The notes beneath the pieces are model-generated. The model made no database searches, had not been told where the DNA came from, and saw only the letters and a program-made list of their open reading frames with translations. 64,000 nt of DNA from Vibrio sp. 05-20-BW147 (lineage in GTDB: Bacteria > Pseudomonadota > Gammaproteobacteria > Enterobacterales > Vibrionaceae): positions 62,001 through 126,000 of the forward strand of contig NZ_SZTO01000001.1 in the NCBI RefSeq assembly GCF_013369385.1, written 5' to 3'. Position numbers and translations under genes: made by a program. This document shows positions 17,371-25,359 of the stretch, piece after piece (position 1 is the first letter of the stretch; the number at the start of each line of letters is the position of its first letter).

Positions 17371-18117
17371 TTATTCCAAAGAAAAACGAACGGGAACTTT
17401 AACGCGTGACGGCATTTTTATGCCATTCTCGCTGTGCGGCGAAAATCGCCACTGTTTAATTGCCTTTTGTGCTGCGTCATCAAGCACTTGAGCACCGCTA
17501 GAATTAATCAGCAGTAGCTTAACTAGGTGGCCTTGCTCATCTAACCAGATTTCAAACAATGCGGTGCCTTCAATCCCTCGTTTTTGGGCAACTCGCGGGT
17601 ATTTGGGCTGCACAGGTTTTTGCATGAAGCTTGGTTTTTCAATCAATACAGGTTTGCTCGTTGCGCCTTGTGCAATTGGTGTTGGAGGTGGCGTTTCCAA
17701 TTGTTTTTGTTCTTTATCCGGTGTTTTTTTAACTTCTTTTTCAACGGATTTTGAAGTCATGTTTTCCGTTGTCTCGGTCTTCTTTTTCGGTGTTGTGATA
17801 GGTTGTTTGGGCTCTGTTTTCACCGCTCTTTTTTCCACCGGAACCACTTTTTTCACCGGTGAAGGTTTCTCTTCGGCTTTTTTTTCTTGCAATGGTTTTT
17901 GCTCTGTCGGCTTTTCTTGTTGAGGCGTCTTTTTTGGGGGTGACTGTTTCTCAACAGGTTTGACTGGGGTTGGGCGAGAAACCAAATTGACAGCCACTGT
18001 GGGAGATTCACTACCAGTGTTCGTTTGCAATTGAATTTGAGGCTCTTCAGCAGAGAGAAGAGCAGCGTGCAACATCAGAGAGAGCGAACCCGCAAAAACG
18101 TATCTGGGCAAATTCAT
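17371..18117 (-). CDS. tonB: TonB1, energy transducer for haem uptake
   Basis: TonB links the ExbBD motor to outer-membrane receptors. From the ATG at 18117 the protein has 248 residues: an N-terminal anchor (LPRYVFAGSLSLMLHAALL), a long Pro/Lys/Glu-rich periplasmic spacer (about 50-165) and the C-terminal TonB domain with YPRVAQKRGIEGTALFEIWL. A longer frame from 18201 is rejected because it would start within the Fur box and hide the anchor. It is the first gene of the six-gene haem transport operon. Confidence 0.94.
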   Translation of the reverse strand: MNLPRYVFAGSLSLMLHAALLSAEEPQIQLQTNTGSESPTVAVNLVSRPTPVKPVEKQSPPKKTPQQEKPTEQKPLQEKKAEEKPSPVKKVVPVEKRAVKTEPKQPITTPKKKTETTENMTSKSVEKEVKKTPDKEQKQLETPPPTPIAQGATSKPVLIEKPSFMQKPVQPKYPRVAQKRGIEGTALFEIWLDEQGHLVKLLLINSSGAQVLDDAAQKAIKQWRFSPHSENGIKMPSRVKVPVRFSLE

Positions 18118-18171
18118 GATGTCGTGTTTCCGAAAATCTAAAATCTGGGCGAGATTATTACTCACATTGCA

Positions 18172-18203
18172 AATAATATCAATTATCAATTGCATTATCA
18201 TTT
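18172..18203. promoter_or_regulatory. Fur box between tonB and hutW
   Basis: On the minus strand three NATWAT-type hexamers occur: GATAAT (18194-18199), GATAAT (18182-18187) and GATATT (18175-18180). This resembles an extended Fur site. It lies between the divergent starts of tonB (18117) and hutW (18279), so iron-loaded Fur could repress both haem operons. Confidence 0.8.
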
Positions 18204-18278
18204 AACTAATTTTATGATCCAAACAGTTTTAGATATCTGCCTGCTAAGCCTTATTCTGCGGGCAATAAGCGAGTGAGT

Positions 18279-19652
18279 ATGACGCTTAAATTAAATAAGT
18301 ATGATCAATCTATTCTGGGTGTTGATAGTCCAGATCCACTGAGGTTTGCTTTTGCTCAAAAACATTCAGCACATGCTGGTGGAATGAGTAGACCAATCGC
18401 CCAGACACAAATGGGTGAACGGTTTCGGATGCTTACATCTAATGATGAAGTGTCGAGAAATAAACGCTGCCTCTACATCCACATTCCATTTTGTCGCGTG
18501 CGTTGTACCTTCTGTAACTTTTTCCAAAATGCAGCAAGTCGCCAACTGGTTGATGGGTACTTCAATACTTTGTTGAAGGAAATAGAGCAGAAAGCAGCGC
18601 TTCCTTGGACGCAAAGCGGTGTTTTTCATGCGGTGTATATTGGGGGAGGGACGCCGACTGATCTTTCTCCCAAACAAGTAAAACAGCTAGGTGAAGCGAT
18701 ACGTTCTCGATTTCCCCTTTCTGCGGATTGTGAAATTACATTGGAAGGTCGCATTAATCGCTTCAAGGACGAGATGTATGACAGTGCGATTCAGGGAGGC
18801 TTTAACCGCTTTTCTTTTGGTGTGCAGAGCTTTAATACTGTGGTTCGCCGCAGTGCAAAGCGTCTAGATGATAGAGAACAAGTGCTTGCCAGGCTAAGCG
18901 AACTGGCGAGTTACGATCAAGCACCAGTGATCGTTGATCTACTCTACGGACTGCCGCACCAAACGCGCGAAATACTTGAGCAAGATTTGCAAGATTTTCT
19001 CTCCACTGGCGCACATGGTTTAGACCTCTATCAATTGGTGATAGGTGGTACTGCACCGATGCTCAATCTCGTGGAAAAAGGGAAATTACCTCCGCCAGCA
19101 ACTACGCCACAGAAAGCGAGTATGTATGAGCTTGGGGTGAACTTTATGCAGAAACACCACCTCAAACAGTTAAGTGTGAATCACTGGGCAACGGACAATC
19201 GAGAACGAAGCTTGTATAACAGTTTGGCGAAAACGTATGCAGAAGTACTCCCTATTGGTTGTGGTGCTGGTGGTTCCATCGGCGGATTTGGCATGATGCA
19301 ACATCGAAGCCTAGAGGCGTATATGGCGATGGTTGAGCAAGGGCAAACGCCATTAATGATGATGACTCAGCAACATCCATTGGAAGCGATTTTCGCCGCG
19401 CTCAAATCTGGATTTGATCGTGGCGTTGTGATGGCTGATAAGTTGCCTGAGTTCATGGGCGACAACGTCTTTGATTTTCTTCAACCTCTATTCCGACTTT
19501 GGCAAGAGAGAGGGTTGGTTGAGCTGAATGAGCGTAGTGCCACATTGACGTTGGCGGGCAGTTTTTGGTCCGTTTCCTTGGCACAAGCGTGTATTCAAAT
19601 ACTAAGCTCAGAATACCAAAACGCTGAACAAACACACGCGATTGCTTTGTAA
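18279..19652 (+). CDS. hutW: HutW, radical-SAM haem-utilisation enzyme (ChuW family)
   Basis: HutW belongs to the radical SAM ChuW/HutW family, whose E. coli member opens haem anaerobically by a methyl-transfer mechanism to free iron. The CxxxCxxC cluster motif reads IPFCRVRCTFC, followed by GGGTPT and a HemN-like body of normal length (about 457 aa). The ATG at 18279 is preferred over a GTG two codons upstream; neither has a strong ribosome-binding site. It heads the hutWXZ operon and is controlled from the Fur region. Confidence 0.93.
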   Translation: MTLKLNKYDQSILGVDSPDPLRFAFAQKHSAHAGGMSRPIAQTQMGERFRMLTSNDEVSRNKRCLYIHIPFCRVRCTFCNFFQNAASRQLVDGYFNTLLKEIEQKAALPWTQSGVFHAVYIGGGTPTDLSPKQVKQLGEAIRSRFPLSADCEITLEGRINRFKDEMYDSAIQGGFNRFSFGVQSFNTVVRRSAKRLDDREQVLARLSELASYDQAPVIVDLLYGLPHQTREILEQDLQDFLSTGAHGLDLYQLVIGGTAPMLNLVEKGKLPPPATTPQKASMYELGVNFMQKHHLKQLSVNHWATDNRERSLYNSLAKTYAEVLPIGCGAGGSIGGFGMMQHRSLEAYMAMVEQGQTPLMMMTQQHPLEAIFAALKSGFDRGVVMADKLPEFMGDNVFDFLQPLFRLWQERGLVELNERSATLTLAGSFWSVSLAQACIQILSSEYQNAEQTHAIAL

Positions 19653-19691
19653 CCCAACGCCTAGCGCAAAAATAAAAACATAGGAATATCA

Positions 19692-20195
19692 ATGAACTCT
19701 TTACACACTCAAGTCGCTGAACTTCTTCAGCAAGAGCCGACATTATTACCTGCAGCGATGGCAGAGCGTCTAGCAACATCAGAGCTGGAGATTGTACGTG
19801 CTCTACCGAACGATATGGCCACCATGGTCGATGGTGGTTTAGCGCAATCCATCTTAGAAAACTTAGTCGATTTCGGTCCTGTGACGACGATTGTTCACGC
19901 CTTTGGTTCGATTTTTGAAGTGAAAGCGCCATTTCCAAAAGGAAAAGAGGCAAGAGGCTACTACAACCTGATGGGCAAACAAGGTGAGTTACATGGTCAC
20001 TTAAAGTTGGACAATGTCGCGGCGATCGCACTCGTGAGCAAACCGTTTATGGGCAAAGAAAGCCACTACTTTGGTTTTTTCTCTGAGAGTGGCGAAAATA
20101 TTTTCAAGATTTATCTTGGTCGTGATGAAAAGCGTGAGTTGCTTCCTGAGCAAGTGAGACGCTTTCACGCAATGAAAACCGAGTTCGCGCAATAA
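19692..20195 (+). CDS. hutX: HutX, cytoplasmic haem carrier
   Basis: HutX binds haem in the cytoplasm and hands it to HutZ. The 167-aa product has the HutX/HugX family fold with VDFGPVTTIVHAFGSIFEVK and GYYNLMGKQGELHGHLKL. It is 39 bp downstream of hutW and 38 bp before hutZ in the same operon. Confidence 0.92.
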   Translation: MNSLHTQVAELLQQEPTLLPAAMAERLATSELEIVRALPNDMATMVDGGLAQSILENLVDFGPVTTIVHAFGSIFEVKAPFPKGKEARGYYNLMGKQGELHGHLKLDNVAAIALVSKPFMGKESHYFGFFSESGENIFKIYLGRDEKRELLPEQVRRFHAMKTEFAQ

Positions 20196-20233
20196 GTTCG
20201 CAGTTATAAAAATAATTAATAGAGGAGAGAGTC

Positions 20234-20764
20234 ATGGATCAGCAGGTAAAGCAAGAACGGTTACAAGGTCGCTTAGAGCCGGAAATCAAAGAGTTTCGTC
20301 ACGAGCGTCAAACGTTGCAACTTGCGACGGTAGATTCGGATGGTCGTCCAAACGTGAGTTATGCGCCTTTTGTACAGAATCAAGAAGGGTACTTTGTTTT
20401 GATCTCGAAAATTGCGCGTCATGCACGTAACCTGCTTGAAAACCCGCAAGTGTCTTTGATGATGATTGAAGATGAAGAATCGGCAAAACAGCTGTTTGCT
20501 CGCAAGCGTCTTACATTTGATGCAATTGCCTGTGTCGTTGAGCGTGATAGTGAACTTTGGCATCAAGTGATTGCGCAAATGGAAGCTCGATTCGGTGAGA
20601 TTGTCTCAGGGCTTAGCCAGCTAGAGGACTTTGTGTTGTTCAACCTGAAAGCTGAGCGTGGCCTGTTTGTAAAAGGCTTTGGTCAGGCGTATCAAGTTTC
20701 GGGAGATGATCTGGTTGATTTTGTCCACCTTCAAGAAGGGCATCGTCAGATCTCCAACGGATAA
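20234..20764 (+). CDS. hutZ: HutZ, haem-degrading/haem-utilisation protein
   Basis: HutZ degrades haem with a split-barrel FMN-binding-like fold. The 176-aa length matches V. cholerae HutZ, and its proximal haem ligand H170 and partner D132 are both present at the same numbers (EDFVLF and EGHRQ). AGAGGAGAGAG precedes the start by a few bases. It is the last gene of the hutWXZ unit, followed by a terminator hairpin. Confidence 0.94.
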   Translation: MDQQVKQERLQGRLEPEIKEFRHERQTLQLATVDSDGRPNVSYAPFVQNQEGYFVLISKIARHARNLLENPQVSLMMIEDEESAKQLFARKRLTFDAIACVVERDSELWHQVIAQMEARFGEIVSGLSQLEDFVLFNLKAERGLFVKGFGQAYQVSGDDLVDFVHLQEGHRQISNG

Positions 20765-20818
20765 CTGAAGCAAGTTTGAACGCGTCAGATTCTCCAACTT
20801 AGATTCTCCAACAAAAAC

Positions 20819-20850
20819 AAGGGAGCTCAGTTATACTGACTCCCTTTTTC
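20819..20850 (+). terminator. terminator of the hutWXZ operon
   Basis: GGGAGCTCAG pairs with CTGACTCCC around a TTATA loop with one bulge, then TTTTT. The next gene starts 1-2 bp after the T run. Confidence 0.7.
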
Positions 20851-20851
20851 A

Positions 20852-21421
20852 ATGGCGAACAAACGAATAATGAAACCTGTAACCAAGCAGCTTGATGAAC
20901 TTTGCTACCCATTTATTTATGAAGACAGTCCTGTCTGTGATTTTGAGATCAGTGCCGATGAGCTTTGTAGTCGAGTTGGCTTGTTGCTGACCATGGAACT
21001 GCCGGATCTTGTTCGTGATGTGCTGACGCGAGTTCAACCGAACATTTATCACCTAAATGGTTCCGTGCGAGGAAAGTTGGCCATTGATGAGGCGATGATT
21101 GCTGAACTTAAAGAGGACTATCAAACACTACGCAAAGAGTTAAGTGGTGGCTTTGCTGGCTTTGTTCTACCGGGCGGCCATGCGGTGTCTGCCCAGTTAC
21201 ATCTATGCCGATGCCAAGCAAAGAAAGTGGTGAGAGCATTGGTGATGATTGAACATTCGGCGAAAAAATCACCGGAGGCGATTTTGTTTCGCTATGGCAA
21301 CCTATTGGCAAACGTCATGTATGCCTTGGCTTCTTACACCAATCAATATTATCAGGTGCAAGAAACCGAGTTTGTCAGTAAAAGCTATTCAATGCCATCG
21401 CCCGACAAGTCGCAACGTTAA
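20852..21421 (+). CDS. divergent PduO-type cobalamin adenosyltransferase-like protein
   Basis: The 189-aa product resembles the helical-bundle domain of PduO-type ATP:cob(I)alamin adenosyltransferases, most clearly at GFVLPGGHAVSAQLHLCRC. The usual catalytic stretch RxxRRAER is altered to RCQAKKVVRAL, and the N-terminal ATP-binding TRTGDxG motif is missing, so activity is doubtful. It starts directly after the hutZ terminator without a clear ribosome-binding site; ATG 20870 is an alternative. A TATACT box at 20832-20837 could give an almost leaderless mRNA. Its stop overlaps that of cheV on the other strand by 4 bp. Confidence 0.65.
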   Translation: MANKRIMKPVTKQLDELCYPFIYEDSPVCDFEISADELCSRVGLLLTMELPDLVRDVLTRVQPNIYHLNGSVRGKLAIDEAMIAELKEDYQTLRKELSGGFAGFVLPGGHAVSAQLHLCRCQAKKVVRALVMIEHSAKKSPEAILFRYGNLLANVMYALASYTNQYYQVQETEFVSKSYSMPSPDKSQR

Positions 21422-22341
21422 ACTGCGGCCGTTTTCTTCTTATTCTGCTCAATCGATTTAGCGCCGCGAAGCATAGCTTCTATTAGCTCACCAGCATTGA
21501 ACTTTGACAGAGCTTCATGTGCGCCGACTTGGTGAGCTCTATCAACACAAATCTCACTCGAAAGAGAAGTGTGTAAAATGCGGTAAGAGCGATTCAACTG
21601 CGGATCGTTCTGTACTTCGAAGGCAAGCTCATAGCCGTCTAAGCCTGGCATTTCAATATCGCTCACTAAAAGATCAATTGGTTTACCTCGGCCTGCCTCA
21701 GATCGCATTAACTGCAGGGCATCTAGGCCGTTTTTGCAGATCTGATAGCCGATGTTAATACCGTCGAGCGCATCACTGAGTTGTTTACGTGCGATGGAAG
21801 AGTCATCCACTAGCAGGATATTTAACGCCTTGAGTCTTTCGCGCTCAACATCCGTCAGCATCGGAATATTAGCATTCTCGAATTGCGGGTAGATCTTTGA
21901 GAGGAGCAACTCCACATCGAGCATCTGAACAATTTCGTTATTATAACGAGTGATACCAGTAACGAAGATATTGTGGCCTGCACTTGCTGGAGGTGTTTCG
22001 ATAGAGCGCCAGTCACAATCAATAATCTTCTCAATCGAACGCACCATAAATGCCACCACAGTACGCAAGCAGTCTGTTACGATCAGATAGCTATTTTTGT
22101 ACTCTGATTTGTCGATGGGGCGAAAGCCAATCGCTGCTGACATGTCGATGACAGGAACCGTCAGGTTGCGAATCGTAACGGTGCCGATGACATGACGATG
22201 AGAATAGGGCAATTGTGTCATGGGTAGGTATGGCACGATTTCCCTAACTTTGAGCGTACCAATGGCAAAGTTCTGCTTTAGGCTCAGTTTGAACACCAGC
22301 ATTCCTTGCGACTGATTTGCTTTACTTGGGGTTTTAGCCAT
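21418..22341 (-). CDS. cheV: CheV, chemotaxis coupling protein with receiver domain
   Basis: CheV couples chemoreceptors to CheA and carries a receiver domain that tunes adaptation. The 307-aa product has an N-terminal CheW-like domain (about 10-160, with YSHRHVIGTVTIRNLTVPVI) and a C-terminal receiver domain (about 173-300) with DDSS, phospho-acceptor D in LLVSDIEMPGLDG and conserved K in ALSKF. This may be one of several CheV paralogues, as is common in Vibrio. Its stop overlaps the convergent gene by 4 bp. Confidence 0.92.
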   Translation of the reverse strand: MAKTPSKANQSQGMLVFKLSLKQNFAIGTLKVREIVPYLPMTQLPYSHRHVIGTVTIRNLTVPVIDMSAAIGFRPIDKSEYKNSYLIVTDCLRTVVAFMVRSIEKIIDCDWRSIETPPASAGHNIFVTGITRYNNEIVQMLDVELLLSKIYPQFENANIPMLTDVERERLKALNILLVDDSSIARKQLSDALDGINIGYQICKNGLDALQLMRSEAGRGKPIDLLVSDIEMPGLDGYELAFEVQNDPQLNRSYRILHTSLSSEICVDRAHQVGAHEALSKFNAGELIEAMLRGAKSIEQNKKKTAAV

Positions 22342-22507
22342 GGTGATACCTTGTTATCTATTTCTACGCTTCAATCTTACTTTATAATTCTAGTCCAGCA
22401 AGGGCTAAAGCAAAGTTAAAGCGTATGGTCGTGTGTTTAGATCAAATTAATGACCGATTCCTGCCTTTAGGTTACACTTGCGCGTTTTTTATTTTAGGGG
22501 GTGTTTG

Positions 22508-22786
22508 ATGGCCAACACAGCAGCAGCGATTCACATTTTGGTGAAGCATAAAGAGCAAGCGGAAGATATTATCGCTCAGTTGAAGAAAGGAGCGAAATTT
22601 CATGTGCTTGCGAAGAAGCATTCACTTTGCCCTTCGGGTAAACGTGGGGGTGACCTTGGTGAGTTCAAACGTGGCCAGATGGTACCTCAGTTCGATAAAG
22701 TTTGCTTTACTGGTGAAGTTTTGACGCCACACTTAGTTAAAACCAAGTTCGGTTGGCACGTGTTGAAAGTGCTGTACAGAACCTAA
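22508..22786 (+). CDS. ppiC: PpiC, parvulin-type peptidyl-prolyl isomerase
   Basis: This is a cytoplasmic single-domain parvulin. The ATG at 22508 gives 92 residues, close to E. coli PpiC (93), and AGGGGG lies 7 bp upstream; the longer frame from 22478 adds an unconserved leader. Typical motifs are AAIHILVKH, the [20 protein letters not shown] loop and FGWHVLKV. Confidence 0.93.
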   Translation: MANTAAAIHILVKHKEQAEDIIAQLKKGAKFHVLAKKHSLCPSGKRGGDLGEFKRGQMVPQFDKVCFTGEVLTPHLVKTKFGWHVLKVLYRT

Positions 22787-22868
22787 TGCCCTACCTTGCT
22801 ATTGATTGAATGCTGTATTCGCGGCCGGTAACAATAAGTGGTTGGGTATCGCAAATAATCAAGTTAAG

Positions 22869-22888
22869 ACGCAGCCAGATGGCTGCGT
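22869..22888 (+). terminator. possible terminator downstream of ppiC
   Basis: ACGCAGCC-AGAT-GGCTGCGT is a perfect 8-bp stem followed by a short TTTCTG, 82 bp after the ppiC stop. Confidence 0.5.
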
Positions 22889-23021
22889 TTCTGCGTTTAT
22901 AGCTTTTGGAAATTGCCTCTCATCCCTCGATAAAAAATGAGCTATTTCGGGATCTTATCGACACTTTTTTCGTTAGAGATCGCTATGCTAAAGATAACGC
23001 ATTGCGCAAAAGGGTGAGGCT

Positions 23022-23447
23022 ATGAAATACAAACATATCTTGGTTGCCTTGGAGATTTCAGACGACAGCACCGTGCTGATTGACCGAGCCGTTGAAATGG
23101 CGAGCTACTTTGGTTCAGAGATTTCCTTTATTCACATTGATGGGACTCATGGGGAGATTTATCGTGAACTCGTCGACTTGAATGTCGATCCGACGCAAAG
23201 GCCGCTCACAGAACATTCAATGGAGTGTTTAAGAAGCTTTAGCGATTATATGGAACACCCATTGAAGCACTTTTTTGTCGGGACTGGCGATCTAGGCGAC
23301 AAACTTGAAGTCACCATCAAAGAGCACGAAGTTGACCTACTTATCTGCGGTCATCACCATAACTTCTGGAGCAAGATCATCTCGTATTCAAGAACGTTGG
23401 TGAACAAATCTCCCGTAGATATTTTGGTGGTGCCAATCTTCGATTAG
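23022..23447 (+). CDS. universal stress protein (UspA family)
   Basis: This is a single Usp domain of 141 residues: KHILVALEISDDS at the N terminus, the IHID strand and a C-terminal GHHHNFWSKIIS...VNKSPVDILVVPI segment. The C-terminal loop differs from the ATP-binding GxGx9GS motif (GHHHNFWSKIISYS), so it probably belongs to the non-ATP-binding UspA type. It is a single-gene unit with its own terminator. Confidence 0.9.
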   Translation: MKYKHILVALEISDDSTVLIDRAVEMASYFGSEISFIHIDGTHGEIYRELVDLNVDPTQRPLTEHSMECLRSFSDYMEHPLKHFFVGTGDLGDKLEVTIKEHEVDLLICGHHHNFWSKIISYSRTLVNKSPVDILVVPIFD

Positions 23448-23465
23448 CCAAGCCATGATCCTAAG

Positions 23466-23493
23466 AGCCGCCTGCTAAACAGGCGGCTTTTTT
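23466..23493 (+). terminator. intrinsic terminator
   Basis: AGCCGCCTG, a 5-nt loop, CAGGCGGCT and then TTTTT follow the Usp gene. Confidence 0.88.
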
Positions 23494-23885
23494 GTTGTGG
23501 TGAGTGGCTAGCAAAGCATCATCCAGTCGAAAATCGATTTTTGTATTCTCACCGAGTGTGACTTGTGCAGCATTTCTGGTTGATGGACAGGAAAAGAGAA
23601 AATGCAGCAAGGGGAGAAAGTTTGGTTAGTTTTGGCATAAAGGCGTATGGAAAGAGGTGGTAAACATAGAGATGAGTTTGGTTTTTTAATATTTAAAACA
23701 GTACGTTAACTAAGTTGTTATTCCTGTCTCCATTAAATGGCTCATGACTTTTCCACCATACGCTGATGAAAAGGAGTCACTACGCCTTTCCATTCACCCT
23801 TACAACTTGTTTGCAAAGGGGGAGGGCGGCGAGCAGACTCCTTTTATAATTTCAGTCATTGAATTCACTCGTACAGAAAAGAACG
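23494..23885 (+). promoter_or_regulatory. upstream region of the amylase gene with a MalT-like box
   Basis: No gene is seen in this stretch. GGGGAGGGCG (23819-23828) matches 8 of 10 positions of the MalT box GGGGAKGAGG. It lies 16 bp before TATAAT (23845-23850), where the -35 element would be, as at known MalT-dependent promoters. Maltodextrin control of the amylase is therefore plausible. Only one good box was found. Confidence 0.4.
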
Positions 23886-25265
23886 ATGACTAAAGGTGAC
23901 GTGAAGAAAATGAATCAAGCAGAACACGCTTTGCCGACCAGCAAAGCCAACGTAATTTTGCATGCATTTGATTGGAAATATGCCGATATCGCTAAACAGG
24001 CACAAAAAATTCAAGAGCTAGGTTATGGCTCAGTGCTTGTTTCACCGCCGTTACGCAGCGCCAAATCACCCAAGTGGTGGCAGCGTTACCAGCCACAAGA
24101 TTACCGCGTGATTGATAACGCACTTGGCAACACCACTGATTTTCAGAACATGGTGACTGAGCTTCAGCGTTGTGGTGTTTGGGTCTATGCGGATGTGGTG
24201 TTTAATCATATGGCGAATGAAGCAAAACAGAGAGCGGATTTAAACTACCCAAGCAAAACCGTGCTCGAAGAGTACATGTGCGATCCTGAGTATTATGAAA
24301 GCCAGCGATTGTTTGGTGATCTCTCTGAGCCTCTATTTACCGAAGAAGATTTTGTTGAAGCATTCGGCATTCAAGATTGGAAAGATAAGTGGCAAGTGCA
24401 GAATGGTCGAATCAGCGGTGGCCCGACTGATCCCGGTTTACCGACCTTACGTGTTCATGAGCATGTGATCACCCAGCAGCGTCATTACTTAATGGCGTTG
24501 AAGGCGATGGGTGTCAAAGGGTTTCGCATTGATGCAGCAAAGCACATGACGCTAGAGCATATCAAGCAAGTGTGGACAGAAGACATTACGCAGGGCATGC
24601 ATATCTTCGGTGAAATTATTACCGATGGGGGAGCCACGGAAGAGGAGTATGAACTCTTTCTGCAACCTTACTTACAAGAGACTCGTCTCGGCGCGTACGA
24701 TTTCCCTCTTTTTAGCACCTTATTTAAAGCCTTTGCCGCGAAAGGCAGCTTTAAAAGCTTGATAGACCCTTACTGTTTTGGTCAGGCGTTGTCGAATCGG
24801 CGCGCAATTACGTTTGTCACCACGCATGACATTCCCAACAATGATGTGTTTGCCAACTTAGTGTTGGAGGAAGAGAACGAGTGGCTAGCTTACGCCTATG
24901 TATTGGGGCGTGATGGTGGAACACCTCTGATTTACACCGATCTCGATACGAGTGGCATACTTAACCAGAATGGGCAGCCACGTTGGAAAGACGCTTGGCA
25001 TGATCCGCGAATGGTACAGATGATTGCATTCCACAACCGCTTTCATGGCGAGCCAATGAAGGTGCTGGAAGGGAATGATGATATGTTGGTGTTCAGCCGT
25101 GGTGAGCGTGGTTTTGTGGTGATCAACAAGTCGGCGCGGAAACAAACGATCTCCTTACCACTAGCGCGTCCTCTTCAAGATATGTTGACGGGCAAGCATT
25201 TCTTACCAATGAACGGCAAGATTGACATTGTCGTTGCGGCAAAAACGGCATTGATGATGTGTTGA
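23886..25265 (+). CDS. cytoplasmic GH13 alpha-amylase family protein
   Basis: This glycoside hydrolase family 13 enzyme should cut alpha-1,4-glucans or maltodextrins. The (beta/alpha)8 barrel carries VYADVVFNHM, the nucleophile Asp in GVKGFRIDAAKH, the acid Glu in HIFGEII and the third Asp in FVTTHDIPNND. There is no signal peptide, so it acts in the cytoplasm. The TTG at 23859 would leave almost no leader after the TATAAT box, so ATG 23886 (or 23910) is more likely. It ends at a bidirectional terminator shared with the chemoreceptor gene. Confidence 0.9.
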   Translation: MTKGDVKKMNQAEHALPTSKANVILHAFDWKYADIAKQAQKIQELGYGSVLVSPPLRSAKSPKWWQRYQPQDYRVIDNALGNTTDFQNMVTELQRCGVWVYADVVFNHMANEAKQRADLNYPSKTVLEEYMCDPEYYESQRLFGDLSEPLFTEEDFVEAFGIQDWKDKWQVQNGRISGGPTDPGLPTLRVHEHVITQQRHYLMALKAMGVKGFRIDAAKHMTLEHIKQVWTEDITQGMHIFGEIITDGGATEEEYELFLQPYLQETRLGAYDFPLFSTLFKAFAAKGSFKSLIDPYCFGQALSNRRAITFVTTHDIPNNDVFANLVLEEENEWLAYAYVLGRDGGTPLIYTDLDTSGILNQNGQPRWKDAWHDPRMVQMIAFHNRFHGEPMKVLEGNDDMLVFSRGERGFVVINKSARKQTISLPLARPLQDMLTGKHFLPMNGKIDIVVAAKTALMMC

Positions 25266-25311
25266 GATGACGTCAAGGCTGGTAGATAGCGAAACAAAAG
25301 AGCGAAAACAA

Positions 25312-25338
25312 AAAAGGCGAAGTCCCACTTCGCCTTTT
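25312..25338. terminator. bidirectional intrinsic terminator
   Basis: AAAAGGCGAAGT-CCC-ACTTCGCCTTTT is a perfect 12-bp stem between the convergent amylase and chemoreceptor genes. Confidence 0.9.
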
Positions 25339-25359
25339 CTATTGCAGTTCAAACCGAAC

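Noticed and set aside
17371-18201. Longer TonB start at 18201
   Set aside because: It would begin inside the Fur box and put the membrane anchor 28 residues into the protein.
19453-20031. 192-codon minus-strand frame
   Set aside because: It lies fully opposite hutW and hutX, whose proteins are clearly recognised, and has no domain.
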